From CAYGOC01 sp964351495 (GTDB lineage: Bacteria > Chlamydiota > Chlamydiia > Chlamydiales > SM23-39), in assembly GCA_964351495.1 (NCBI GenBank), contig CAYGOC010000011.1, positions 5,555-69,554 of the forward strand: a DNA stretch of 64,000 bases. Direction: 5' to 3'. Positions 16,710 through 24,748 of the stretch are shown here, piece after piece (positions within the stretch are counted from its first letter, which is position 1; the number at the start of each line of letters is the position of its first letter). The notes beneath the pieces were generated by a model. It ran no database searches. It had not been told where the DNA came from and worked only from the letters and a program-made list of their open reading frames with translations. Position numbers and translations under genes: made by a program.

Positions 16710-17759
16710 TTGCAGCGTATACAAGAAGCCTTAGAAAGAGAGGGGCTCGATTTTTTTCTTACAGAGGATCTTTTTTCTATTCGGTTTTTTACGGGGCTCT
16801 GCGTGTCTAAAGGCACGCTTCTTTTAGGAAAGCAAGAAAGTCGGTTTTTTGTGGATACAAGATATTTAAGTAGAGCGAAAAAAGAGAGTGCGGTACCGGC
16901 GGAGCTTTTCTCTTGGGAAAAAATAGACACTTTTATAGGGGAGAAAAAAAAGATAGGATATGACACGAGAAAGATGACGGTATTTTCTTTTTCCGAGTGG
17001 CAAAAAAAGATACGGGGAGAGTTTCTTTTTTCTCCTTTTTTTGAAAGGGCAAGGCTCATTAAAAATGGACAAGAAAGAAAAAAGATGAAGGAGGCAGCTT
17101 CTTTAAATTATAAAGGCTATCTTCACATTTTACAAAAAATTAAAACAGGAGTGAAAGAGGAAGAAATTTCTTGGGAGTTTGAAAAATTTTGTAGAGAAAA
17201 TGGAGGAGAAAAGGTAGCTTTTGAGCCGATTGTTGCTTTTGGAGAAAATAGCGCATCTCCTCATTGGAAGTCTTCTTCTAAGAAGCTAAAAGAGGGGGAG
17301 GTTATCTTATTGGATTTAGGGGTTGTAAAAGAAGGGTATGCCTCCGATTTTACTAGAGTTCATTTTTACAAGGAGGCCTCAAAAACTATGAAAGAGTTTT
17401 ATGATCTTGTTAAAAAAGCAAAAGACAAAGCTCTACAAAAGGTTAAACCGGGAGTAAAAATACAAGAGTTAGATTCCTGTGTTAGAGATGTTTTTCAAAA
17501 GGAAGGGAAAGAGGAGCTGTTTTTACATAGCTTAGGACATGGAATAGGCCTTGAAGTGCATGAGTTTCCTAAAGTATCGGTATTTTCCCAAGACAAGGAT
17601 CTCTTATTGGAAGAAGGGATGTTTATTACGATAGAACCGGGTCTTTATAAAGAAAAGGAAGGGGGAGTTCGTTTGGAGGATACAGTTATGGTTACGGAGA
17701 AAGGCTTTTTGAATTTATATCCTGAAGAAAAAGAAGCCCTTTTAAGAGAAAAATGTTAA
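16710..17759 (+). CDS. pepP: Xaa-Pro aminopeptidase (M24 metallopeptidase)
   Basis: Cytoplasmic aminopeptidase that removes an N-terminal residue before proline. The N-terminal 115 residues form the creatinase-like domain (DFFLTEDLFSIRFFTG) and the C-terminal domain has the pita-bread metal ligands: Asp in ILLDLGVV and ASDFTRV, His in HSLGHGIGLEVHE, Glu in TIEPGLY and Glu in GVRLEDTVMV. The start codon is TTG at 16710, chosen because AGGAAGG lies five bases before it and because it overlaps nothing. The 349-residue length is that of the short PepP/PepQ forms. It follows mutL by 14 bases and its stop overlaps the start of the histidine kinase gene (ATGTTAA), so the three genes should be one transcript. 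Confidence 0.94.
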   Translation: MQRIQEALEREGLDFFLTEDLFSIRFFTGLCVSKGTLLLGKQESRFFVDTRYLSRAKKESAVPAELFSWEKIDTFIGEKKKIGYDTRKMTVFSFSEWQKKIRGEFLFSPFFERARLIKNGQERKKMKEAASLNYKGYLHILQKIKTGVKEEEISWEFEKFCRENGGEKVAFEPIVAFGENSASPHWKSSSKKLKEGEVILLDLGVVKEGYASDFTRVHFYKEASKTMKEFYDLVKKAKDKALQKVKPGVKIQELDSCVRDVFQKEGKEELFLHSLGHGIGLEVHEFPKVSVFSQDKDLLLEEGMFITIEPGLYKEKEGGVRLEDTVMVTEKGFLNLYPEEKEALLREKC

Positions 17760-19411
17760 AAACTCGCAGAAAGCTAGTACAGTTTCACTGTATTTTGCTA
17801 TTTACCATCTCCTTGCTTTTTTTCACGATAAAACCGGTAGCGTACCGGTATTTTTTATGTTCTTTTTTAAAGAAGGTGTCTTTTGAAGACCTCTCCTATT
17901 TTTCTTTTCGAATTTGGAAGGAAAAAAAAGTGTTTAAAGAGCAGTTTGTTGAAGAAAGAGAAAAGCTTTTTTCTTACGAAAAACCGCCCCTTCTTACCCA
18001 AGATTTTTTTACCATTTATTCTGCTAAAGGAAAAGGAAGGGTAGCTTCTTTTGTGCGCAGTTATGAAAAAGAAGGAGAGCTATTTCATATAGAGCTTTTC
18101 TATTCTTTAAAAGAGTGGGACTGGATGGTGAAAAACTTAAGTTGGTTTCTTTTTTTTACCTTAATAGGGCTTATTTTTTTATATGGGGGTTTCAGCTGGG
18201 TTATTGTGCAAAAAATCACAAGACCTCTCCAAAGAATACTTTTGGCTACAAGACCTTATAGAGAAGGAAAAATGGAATTTTTATCCCAGATTTTTCTGTC
18301 TTCCTCAGAAGAGAAAGATTTTGAGCCTTTAGCGGAGACCTTTAATTCTTTGTCAGAAAAAATACAGGGGCAAATACAAGCCCTTTTCTTACAACACCAA
18401 GAAAATCAATCTATTTTGGAATCTTTAAATGAGGGAGTGATTTCTGTAAATGAAGAGGGGAGAGTTATTTATGCAAACCAGATTGCGCTGCAGTTTTTCG
18501 GGCAAAAAAAGGAGCGGGTTTTATTCGAGAAACTGGAAAAATTAAAAAAGGGAGATCCTTCTGTTTTGCTGGAGGAATGTGAAAAACTGTATACGATTTG
18601 TCATGAGGAGAAAAGCATTTCCAGTAAACTCATTACCTTACAAAAAGGATCTAAGATTTATGTAAACTTGGTAGCCCTTCCTAAAAAAGAGGGAGTGATT
18701 CTTGTCTTGCAAGATAGAACTGCAGATTTTCGGGTGGTTCAAATGGGCAAAGAGTTTATTGCAAATGCTTCTCATGAAATTAGAACGCCTATTACGGTGA
18801 TAAGAGGATTTGCTGAAACTTTGTATGAACATCCGGAACTTCCGGAAAGTACTAGAGTGGAAATTGTCAAAAAAATGGTGAGGACTTCAGATAGGCTCAA
18901 CACTATCTTGCAAAGTCTTCTTACGTTAAATGATGTAGAAAATCTTACCTCTTCCCATTTTGTAGAGTGTGATTTAAAAACAATTATACACGATTGCAAG
19001 GATCTTTTGTCTTCTTTACACAAAAGAGTCCAGTTTTATATAGATCTTCCTGAAAATCTTTTCATCCAAGGAGAAGTGGGGCTTTTACAACTTGCTTTTA
19101 TGAATATTTTAGAAAACGGGATAAAGTATTCTGAAAAACCCGCTGTAATTTTTCTAAAAGCCAGAGAAGAAGAAGGGGTTATCTCTTTTTTTATTGAGGA
19201 CAAAGGAATTGGAATTCCTAAAGAGGATATCACGTATATTTTTGAGAGATTTTACAGAGTTGATAAAGCAAGATCTAGAAAGTTAGGGGGGTTAGGTTTG
19301 GGCCTTTCTATTGTAAAAAATATAGTAGAAAAACACGGAGGAACTATTTCGGTTTACTCACAAGAAAATAAAGGAACGCAGTTTCGTCTTCAATTTCCCT
19401 CCAGCTTTTAA
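17753..19411 (+). CDS. PhoR-like membrane sensor histidine kinase
   Basis: Two-component sensor kinase of 552 residues. TM helices near residues 14-34 and 128-152 enclose a short extracytoplasmic part (about 95 residues). Then come a HAMP-like linker (ITRPLQRILLATRPYREGKM), a PAS domain (SILESLNEGVISVNEEGRVIYANQIA), the HisKA dimerisation helix with the phosphoacceptor in ANASHEIRTPITVIRGF (His about 341), and the HATPase domain with N box (MNILENGIKYSE), G1 (DKGIGIPKED), F box (FERFYRVDKARS) and G2 (GGLGLGLSIVKNI). The order HAMP-PAS-HisKA-HATPase is that of PhoR-type kinases. No response regulator gene is adjacent or elsewhere in the window. Its ATG overlaps the pepP stop, so it is expressed with mutL and pepP. 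Confidence 0.93.
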   Translation: MLKTRRKLVQFHCILLFTISLLFFTIKPVAYRYFLCSFLKKVSFEDLSYFSFRIWKEKKVFKEQFVEEREKLFSYEKPPLLTQDFFTIYSAKGKGRVASFVRSYEKEGELFHIELFYSLKEWDWMVKNLSWFLFFTLIGLIFLYGGFSWVIVQKITRPLQRILLATRPYREGKMEFLSQIFLSSSEEKDFEPLAETFNSLSEKIQGQIQALFLQHQENQSILESLNEGVISVNEEGRVIYANQIALQFFGQKKERVLFEKLEKLKKGDPSVLLEECEKLYTICHEEKSISSKLITLQKGSKIYVNLVALPKKEGVILVLQDRTADFRVVQMGKEFIANASHEIRTPITVIRGFAETLYEHPELPESTRVEIVKKMVRTSDRLNTILQSLLTLNDVENLTSSHFVECDLKTIIHDCKDLLSSLHKRVQFYIDLPENLFIQGEVGLLQLAFMNILENGIKYSEKPAVIFLKAREEEGVISFFIEDKGIGIPKEDITYIFERFYRVDKARSRKLGGLGLGLSIVKNIVEKHGGTISVYSQENKGTQFRLQFPSSF

Positions 19412-20253
19412 ACCGGCTTTTTCCAGGTAACTTGCACTTCTGTTTCTTTGTTTTCTCCTAGAACAAACGTTTCTTCCTTTTCTCTTTTGTGGGTGAAATG
19501 GAGTTTTTCTAAGCAGGGAATCGTCTCTTTTAAAATAGCTTTTACCTCTTCTTCAGTAACCAAAAGCATTTCTAGTTCTTTTTCTTTGGTTTCCCAGAGC
19601 TTTTCTGCATAGGAGAAGCCAAATAGGGCTTCTAGCATTTCAAAGCTAATACAAGGAAGGCAAAGAGTATCTTCTTTTTTTATGGTGATTAACTTTAAAA
19701 GAGAAGGAAAGCCTTCTTTTCGAGAGCGGTTATAAAACTTAGTCCCTTTGATCATCCGATAGAAGATAAGCTGCATTTCTTCTGATTTAAACGTGACGTT
19801 TTCCCAGGAAAAGGGATCTTTTTTGCTTTCTAAAAGTGTTTTATGAAGCTCTTCCAAAAAAGCCTCTACGTGTATTTTTTGAAAAAGGGAGCCGTATACA
19901 TTGCTAAGGAGCCTTTTAAAAAGAAGATAGGAGGGATCTAAAGAGAGGTTTTTCTTATGGAGGAAAAAAGAGAGGTCCATTTTAGAGCAAGAGCAAAAGG
20001 TTTGTTTTTTCCATTTTTTTTGGGGGTTTTTGTTATCTTTTCTCGGAGAGGATTTTTCAGGAGAGCCTACTACTTTACCGGGGTGTTTTATAAAGTGGAT
20101 ATGTACGAGGTGATCTAAAGCATTATTATGGGCTTTTACATAACCTTTTCCCATTTTTTCTATAAAAGTAGTATTGCATGTCTCAGAAAGAAAGCTTTTG
20201 TGCTGTAGGGATAAAAAGAATAGAAGTAAAAAAATGAATCCTAAGATATTCAT
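19408..20253 (-). CDS. Hypothetical exported protein paired with a pseudopilin gene
   Basis: A 281-residue protein I cannot name. It opens with one hydrophobic segment (ILGFIFLLLFFLSL), with few basic residues before it, then a His/Lys-rich region (HNNALDHLVHIHFI), two cysteines close together (TFCSCSKMD) near residue 91, a helical middle and a C-terminal strand pair rich in Glu and Lys. Its start overlaps the stop of the pseudopilin-like gene (ATGA), so the two are translationally coupled; by position it could play the part of a GspK-like minor component or another accessory of the type II secretion apparatus. C. trachomatis has several small unassigned genes in its gsp cluster (CT565-CT573 area) that may correspond. 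It converges on the kinase gene with a 4-base overlap. Confidence 0.65.
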   Translation of the reverse strand: MNILGFIFLLLFFLSLQHKSFLSETCNTTFIEKMGKGYVKAHNNALDHLVHIHFIKHPGKVVGSPEKSSPRKDNKNPQKKWKKQTFCSCSKMDLSFFLHKKNLSLDPSYLLFKRLLSNVYGSLFQKIHVEAFLEELHKTLLESKKDPFSWENVTFKSEEMQLIFYRMIKGTKFYNRSRKEGFPSLLKLITIKKEDTLCLPCISFEMLEALFGFSYAEKLWETKEKELEMLLVTEEEVKAILKETIPCLEKLHFTHKREKEETFVLGENKETEVQVTWKKPV

Positions 20254-20873
20254 AGGATATCCTTTTGATAGGATATCTTAGGTTTTTTTTGCTGAGGAAA
20301 AAAAACAAAGGTCACAGGTTCTCCTTTTTCAGGAAAACAGATCATCTTTACAGCAAAGAAAGTAAGAAAATCTTCCCTTTCTATAGGTGTTTTCCAAACA
20401 AATAGAGATTCTTTTTGTTGTAAAAAGAGGATTTTGCACTCTTTTACCTTTTGAAGAAGGAGTTCTTTTCGTATTTTTTTTTGATCTTTTGAAAGGAGGC
20501 TTAAGAGTAAGTTTTTTTCTTCTAGGGTAATTTTACCAAAAAGCTCTCCACTAAAGTTAGGATCCGGGTCTATTTGTCCTTGATAGGAGAAAAAAAGGGG
20601 GGGCGTTTTCGTAGCACTGTTTTTCTCAGGTAAAAAGGGAGTCTCTTCTTTTAGCGAGGAAAAAATCTGACTTAAGTTTATCTGAAAATATTGTCTTTGT
20701 AGTAGAGCTTCTTTAGTTTTTTGGAGGCTTTTTTCTGCTTTATTAATGCTTGTAAAAAATCCAAAAAATACAGTGGTAAGAATGCTAAGCAGAAAAAATG
20801 CAGAGAGGATCTCTACAAAAGAAAAAGAGCTCTTTACCCTATTTGTTTGCTTTTTCGGGTAGTAACATAAAAT
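20250..20873 (-). CDS. Type II secretion pseudopilin-like protein (GspJ/GspI-like)
   Basis: The N-terminal region has the class III signal of pseudopilins: a basic stretch (KKQTNRVKSS), then FSFVEILSAFFLLSILTTVFFGFF, in which Phe is +1 and Glu is +5 of a predicted prepilin peptidase site (Ser instead of Gly at -1), followed by a continuous hydrophobic helix and a polar globular domain of about 150 residues. The size fits GspJ or GspI. There is no ATG, GTG or TTG near this N terminus: the next in-frame ATG (20990) lies 157 bases inside the upstream OPT gene and would add about 50 junk residues. I draw the start at ATT (20873) as the best nearby non-standard codon; a slip in an A run from ATG at 20866 is another option. 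The C-terminal part is Lys/Pro-rich. Confidence 0.65.
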   Translation of the reverse strand: MLCYYPKKQTNRVKSSFSFVEILSAFFLLSILTTVFFGFFTSINKAEKSLQKTKEALLQRQYFQINLSQIFSSLKEETPFLPEKNSATKTPPLFFSYQGQIDPDPNFSGELFGKITLEEKNLLLSLLSKDQKKIRKELLLQKVKECKILFLQQKESLFVWKTPIEREDFLTFFAVKMICFPEKGEPVTFVFFPQQKKPKISYQKDIL

Positions 20874-22702
20874 AGAAAAAGCGCTAAAAGCCCAAAGAAA
20901 ACAGGAGTGAAAAAAGGAGGAAAAAAGGCCTTTTTGTCTAGCGGTATGATTCTTGAAACGGCAAGGCTTGCTATTACGATGCCGGTACATGCATCTCCTC
21001 CAATTAAACCAGAGGCAAAAAGAGTCCCTTTTTCTTTAGAAGGGGAAGATTTTGTAAAAAAAGAGAGCCCCCAAGCCACTATTCCGCCGAGCATTGTAGC
21101 ACTACTTAAAGAAAGAGGCAAATAAAGTCCCAAAGCAAAAGGGATAACAGGGAGTTTTAAAAAATGCAAAATAAAGCCTAAAACGACACCGATACCCACT
21201 AGACCATAGGGGAGTTTTCCTGAGATTACCCCATCTGCAATCATAGAGATAAGAGCGGCTTGGGGAGCGGGCATATTAGGAGATCCTATTTGATAGACCT
21301 CATTTAAAAGGTATAAGGTTCCTCCCAGTGCAAACGAGGGAAGAAATACTCCTATGATTTCTGCTATTTGTTGAGATCTTGGAGTGGCTCCTAATAAAAA
21401 CCCTGTTTTGAGATCTTGAGAGGTGGTGCCTGCCATGCAAATAGCGATGCTAGCCACACAGCTCATGGTGATAGCAGAGATTAAATAAATTCTTTCGGTC
21501 CATCCTAAGGCTACAAAGCAAAGGCAGGTAATTAAAAGGGTGGTAATAGTCATTCCGGAGACAGGATTCGAGGTAGAGCCTACAAGTCCTACTGTAATGG
21601 AGGTTACTGCTACAAAGAAAAAGCCCAGGACTATCAAAAGGATTATGGTGAAAAAATTCATAGGAAATCCAGGATAGAGCCACAAGATAAAAATAGAGGC
21701 AACAGATCCTAAAAAAAGCCAAGTAAGAGATATGTCTTTATCTGTTCTGATGGGATGTTTTTTTATTTTTAACCCACTAAAGAGCTCAGAAAAACTAGAG
21801 TGAGCACTTTTAAAAAGGATGGGTGCAATTTTTAAAAGTCCGAGTAGGCCTCCTATTCCAACGCATCCGGCTCCTATGTAGCGGATATAATTAGACCAAA
21901 TAGCATCTACGTCCATGGTAGAAATGGGGACTAAAGAAGGGTATATAATCACATTCCCTTCTCCGAAAAGGCGAATTAAAGGAATAAAAACCCACCAAGC
22001 TAAGATTCCTCCTGCAAACATCAAAGAGCAGATTCTGGCTCCAATGAGGTATCCCACTCCCAAAAGAGAGGGGGTAGCATCCATAGAAAATACCGTATTA
22101 TATAAAAAAGGAATCCGGATGGTATAAATCTCTTGCCATAAGAAGAAGATATTGGAACCTAACTTATACAAAGCCCCGATACAGACTCCCCATAAAGCTA
22201 AAAAAGCAGAGGATTTACTTTTTTCTCCTGATTCAATAATTTTAGCGCAGGCAGAGCCTTCGGGAAAAGGGAGGGTTTCATGTTCTTCTACAATAAGGTG
22301 GCGTCTCATGGGGATCATGAATAAAATCCCTAAAATTCCTCCTAAAGAAGAGAGGAGAAAAATTTGATAAATAGAGGGTATTTCTCCTAAAAATAGAAGA
22401 GCAGGGATGGTAAAGGTAACTCCTGCGGCAAGGCCTTCCCCTACAGTTGCGATAGTTTGTACTAGGTTGGTTTCTAAAACGGTACTTTTCGGTGCTAAAA
22501 AGCGGAAAATTCCCATAGCTAAAATGGCTGCCGGAATGGAAGCTGAGACAGTAGTTCCCACTTTTAAAGCAAGATAGGCATTTGCAATAGCAAATACAAC
22601 GCCCAAAAAAAGCCCTAAAAACAGAGCTTTCAAAGAAAACTCAGGGATAACTTTTTCAGAAGGAATGTAGGGTTTAAATTTTTCTGTCATTGTTTTTTTC
22701 AT
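20834..22702 (-). CDS. OPT-family oligopeptide/metal-chelate transporter
   Basis: Inner-membrane secondary transporter of the OPT superfamily, 622 residues with about 15 hydrophobic segments. Family marks include the N-terminal EFSLKALFLGLFLGVVFAIANAYL, with the LKVGTTVSASIPAAIL helix after it, the NPVSGMTITTLLI segment, and GGDACTGIVIA near the C terminus. It has the EFSLKA start and length of the prokaryotic OPT group, which imports small peptides or iron/nickel chelates; the substrate is not readable. It is not a gene I know from C. trachomatis. Its stop codon overlaps the pseudopilin frame, so the two are on one transcript. Start ATG at 22702; an ATG six codons downstream is an alternative. 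Confidence 0.9.
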   Translation of the reverse strand: MKKTMTEKFKPYIPSEKVIPEFSLKALFLGLFLGVVFAIANAYLALKVGTTVSASIPAAILAMGIFRFLAPKSTVLETNLVQTIATVGEGLAAGVTFTIPALLFLGEIPSIYQIFLLSSLGGILGILFMIPMRRHLIVEEHETLPFPEGSACAKIIESGEKSKSSAFLALWGVCIGALYKLGSNIFFLWQEIYTIRIPFLYNTVFSMDATPSLLGVGYLIGARICSLMFAGGILAWWVFIPLIRLFGEGNVIIYPSLVPISTMDVDAIWSNYIRYIGAGCVGIGGLLGLLKIAPILFKSAHSSFSELFSGLKIKKHPIRTDKDISLTWLFLGSVASIFILWLYPGFPMNFFTIILLIVLGFFFVAVTSITVGLVGSTSNPVSGMTITTLLITCLCFVALGWTERIYLISAITMSCVASIAICMAGTTSQDLKTGFLLGATPRSQQIAEIIGVFLPSFALGGTLYLLNEVYQIGSPNMPAPQAALISMIADGVISGKLPYGLVGIGVVLGFILHFLKLPVIPFALGLYLPLSLSSATMLGGIVAWGLSFFTKSSPSKEKGTLFASGLIGGDACTGIVIASLAVSRIIPLDKKAFFPPFFTPVFFGLLALFLFYVTTRKSKQIG

Positions 22703-22732
22703 GACAGTTTTTTCTTTTTTAAGGAAGAGTTT

Positions 22733-23398
22733 TTATTTTTTTTCTGCGCACCAGAGAAGGTCTCTAGCGAAAAGCCTTTTCAAAAAGAAAAAAGAATTTT
22801 CTTTTACAGGAGCCCAAGGAAGGATTTTTCCTTGCAAGGGTACTATTTGTAAGGAGGAAAAAAGCTCTTGTAAGATTTCTTGTAAACTAAAGTAAGAAAA
22901 CATACTTACATGAGTTTTATCTGTTTCAAATTCGTTTCCGAGAAGAAATTTAAACCGATTTCGTATTCGGAAGGAATTAGGAACGGAGCCGATAAAGAGG
23001 CCTTCTTTTTTGAGGGTTTTATACACCCTTTGTAAAAAAAGATGGGGATAATAAAGGTGTTCTAATATCTCACAAGCGACGATCACATCAAAAGAATTCT
23101 CTTCGAAAGGCCATTCTCTATTTAGATCAAGCCATTTTGTTTCAATAGAGAGGGCTTTTTCTGCTCTTTTCAAAGCTTCTCGATCTATGTCTACGCCTAG
23201 GACCGTATTTTCTTTAGAAAAAAACTGGGTAAGCTGGCCATCTCTACATCCCAAGTCTAGGATTTTTTTTCCTTTCCCGATCCATTTTTGTAAATAAGGG
23301 GCTCTTTTTCCATGGCAAAAAAGATAGCCATACCTGCCCTTTGTTTGATGGTGGGTTTTGTAGACCTTTTCTAATAGGATTTTTGGATCATCTTCCAT
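22733..23398 (-). CDS. Class I SAM-dependent methyltransferase
   Basis: A 221-residue methyltransferase of the type 11 (UbiE/UbiG-like) group. Motif I is KILDLGCRDGQLTQFF near residue 43, motif II carries the acidic residue in VLGVDIDREAL, the later strand is FDVIVACEILEHLYYP with the typical EHL, and the post-motif region has TLKKEGLFIGSVPN. The substrate cannot be read from sequence; the SVPN ending resembles small-molecule and lipid methyltransferases. It lies between the cysJ-like gene (53 bases away) and the OPT gene (30 bases away), all on the minus strand, perhaps one transcription unit. Confidence 0.85.
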   Translation of the reverse strand: MEDDPKILLEKVYKTHHQTKGRYGYLFCHGKRAPYLQKWIGKGKKILDLGCRDGQLTQFFSKENTVLGVDIDREALKRAEKALSIETKWLDLNREWPFEENSFDVIVACEILEHLYYPHLFLQRVYKTLKKEGLFIGSVPNSFRIRNRFKFLLGNEFETDKTHVSMFSYFSLQEILQELFSSLQIVPLQGKILPWAPVKENSFFFLKRLFARDLLWCAEKK

Positions 23399-23451
23399 GG
23401 GGGAAAGACTATCTCATTTAGATTTTTTTGAGAAATCTTTTTCTAGAAATT

Positions 23452-24567
23452 TTAATATACATCTAAGAGGAGCCTTTTCTCTTCTTTTAATTTTTGTAAA
23501 TCCTCTTTAGCGAGCTCTTCTTTGATGTTCTTTTGTTTACTTAAGATAGTTATGAGGGTTTTTTCTACTTCTTTAGCCATTTTTTTTGCATCTCCACAAA
23601 TGTAGATATAGGCTCCGTTTTCTATCCAGGAGAATACGGTTTTTTCTTCTTGTAAAAGTCCATGTTGTACGTAAAACTTTTCTTCTTGATCTCGGGAAAA
23701 AGCGGTAGAAAGGTGGAGTTGTTTCTCCTTTTCGCATTGGGAAAAAAAGTCTTGGTAGTAGAAGTGAAGCTCTTTTTTTTGTTCTCCAAAGAAAAGCCAG
23801 TTTTTTCCGGAAGCTTTTTGGAAAATTCTCTGTTGTAAAAAGGCACGAAAAGGAGCTACTCCCGTACCGGGTCCTATCATAATGATATCTTTTTGGGCGG
23901 GTGGCAGAGAAAAATGTCTAGATCGGAGAATAAAAATAGAAAGGGGGGTTTTTTGAACTTCTGCTGTTTTACATAAAAAATGGCTTGCAATTCCTTGTCT
24001 TATAAGCGTGCCTTTTGGATAGGATACATGGCGTATCATCAGATCTATGGTTTTAGGATGGGTATCAGGACAGGAGGCAATCGAATAAAAACGGGGTAGC
24101 TGTTTTAAAAAACAGGGTAAAAGCGCTTCTATTTTAGGAGGCTCTTTCATATGCTCTTCTAAAAAGTCGTGTACTTCATATTGCTCTAAATAGGGAATCA
24201 GAAAGTCTTTTTGCTGCCCCTCTAAGAGAGCTTTTTTTTCCGGTTTCATTCCTTTTGTGCAGATAGCGCAAAAAGAGGGGGTTACTCTAGTGAGATTTAC
24301 CCGTTCTTGTAAAAAAGAGTGAAGAGAAAGAAAGTCTTTTTTTCTAGGATCTTGAATAAATTCGTTGCCTGTAAGGTCTAGCAGATTTACAATTTTGCGT
24401 ACTATTAGGGGATCGTTTTGAGGATAAACTCCCAAGCTATCTCCCACCTGAAAAGGCAGAGAGTGTTTATCTCTTTGTAGTTCTATATGAAAGACCTCTT
24501 TTTCAGAGCCCTTTTTCGATAGAACTTCTCTTTTTAGAATGTAGGAAGTAAAAAACGGGGATTTCAT
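23452..24567 (-). CDS. cysJ: CysJ-like FAD/NADPH oxidoreductase without flavodoxin domain
   Basis: Flavoprotein with the ferredoxin-NADP+ reductase half of sulfite reductase alpha subunit or cytochrome P450 reductase. In order: the beta-barrel FAD domain starting FHIELQRDKHSLPFQVGDSLGVYPQND, the helical connecting region, the FAD-binding RFYSIAS motif, the pyrophosphate-binding segment GIASHFL, the NADPH P-loop MIGPGTGVAPFRAFLQQR and the C-terminal ICGDAKKMAKEVE with the terminal aromatic (LLLDVY). The N-terminal FMN/flavodoxin domain of full CysJ is absent, as in the chlamydial proteins annotated CysJ. The electron acceptor is unknown; no cysI is in view, so sulfite reduction is doubtful. 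Confidence 0.85.
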   Translation of the reverse strand: MKSPFFTSYILKREVLSKKGSEKEVFHIELQRDKHSLPFQVGDSLGVYPQNDPLIVRKIVNLLDLTGNEFIQDPRKKDFLSLHSFLQERVNLTRVTPSFCAICTKGMKPEKKALLEGQQKDFLIPYLEQYEVHDFLEEHMKEPPKIEALLPCFLKQLPRFYSIASCPDTHPKTIDLMIRHVSYPKGTLIRQGIASHFLCKTAEVQKTPLSIFILRSRHFSLPPAQKDIIMIGPGTGVAPFRAFLQQRIFQKASGKNWLFFGEQKKELHFYYQDFFSQCEKEKQLHLSTAFSRDQEEKFYVQHGLLQEEKTVFSWIENGAYIYICGDAKKMAKEVEKTLITILSKQKNIKEELAKEDLQKLKEEKRLLLDVY

Positions 24568-24619
24568 AATATTTTCAAAAAAAATGGTATACTATATATA
24601 AACCTTAAGTGAGGTAAAA

Positions 24620-24748
24620 GTGAATTTTTTGATTCTTTTTTTTCTAGTTCTTTTCTCTGGTTGCGCTACATCTGGGATGCACCGTAATTATATTATTTCC
24701 CAAAGCTCCGAGGAGATAGAAGAAGAGGCTTCTTCTAAGAGCCCTTAG
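24620..24748 (+). CDS. Small putative lipoprotein of 42 residues
   Basis: A short gene that starts with GTG at 24620, five bases after GAGG (24611-24614). The product begins with a hydrophobic signal (VNFLILFFLVLFSG) directly followed by Cys15 in a lipobox LFSGC, then ATSGMHRNYIIS and an acidic tail (EEIEEEASSKSP). The predicted mature lipoprotein would be only 28 residues. It ends four bases into the convergent gltX gene. In C. trachomatis the place beside gltX holds the small cysteine-rich lipoprotein gene omcA (CT444); this peptide has no further Cys and is not its homologue by sequence. Strong ribosome site, signal peptide and lipobox together make it a likely real gene. Confidence 0.6.
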   Translation: MNFLILFFLVLFSGCATSGMHRNYIISQSSEEIEEEASSKSP

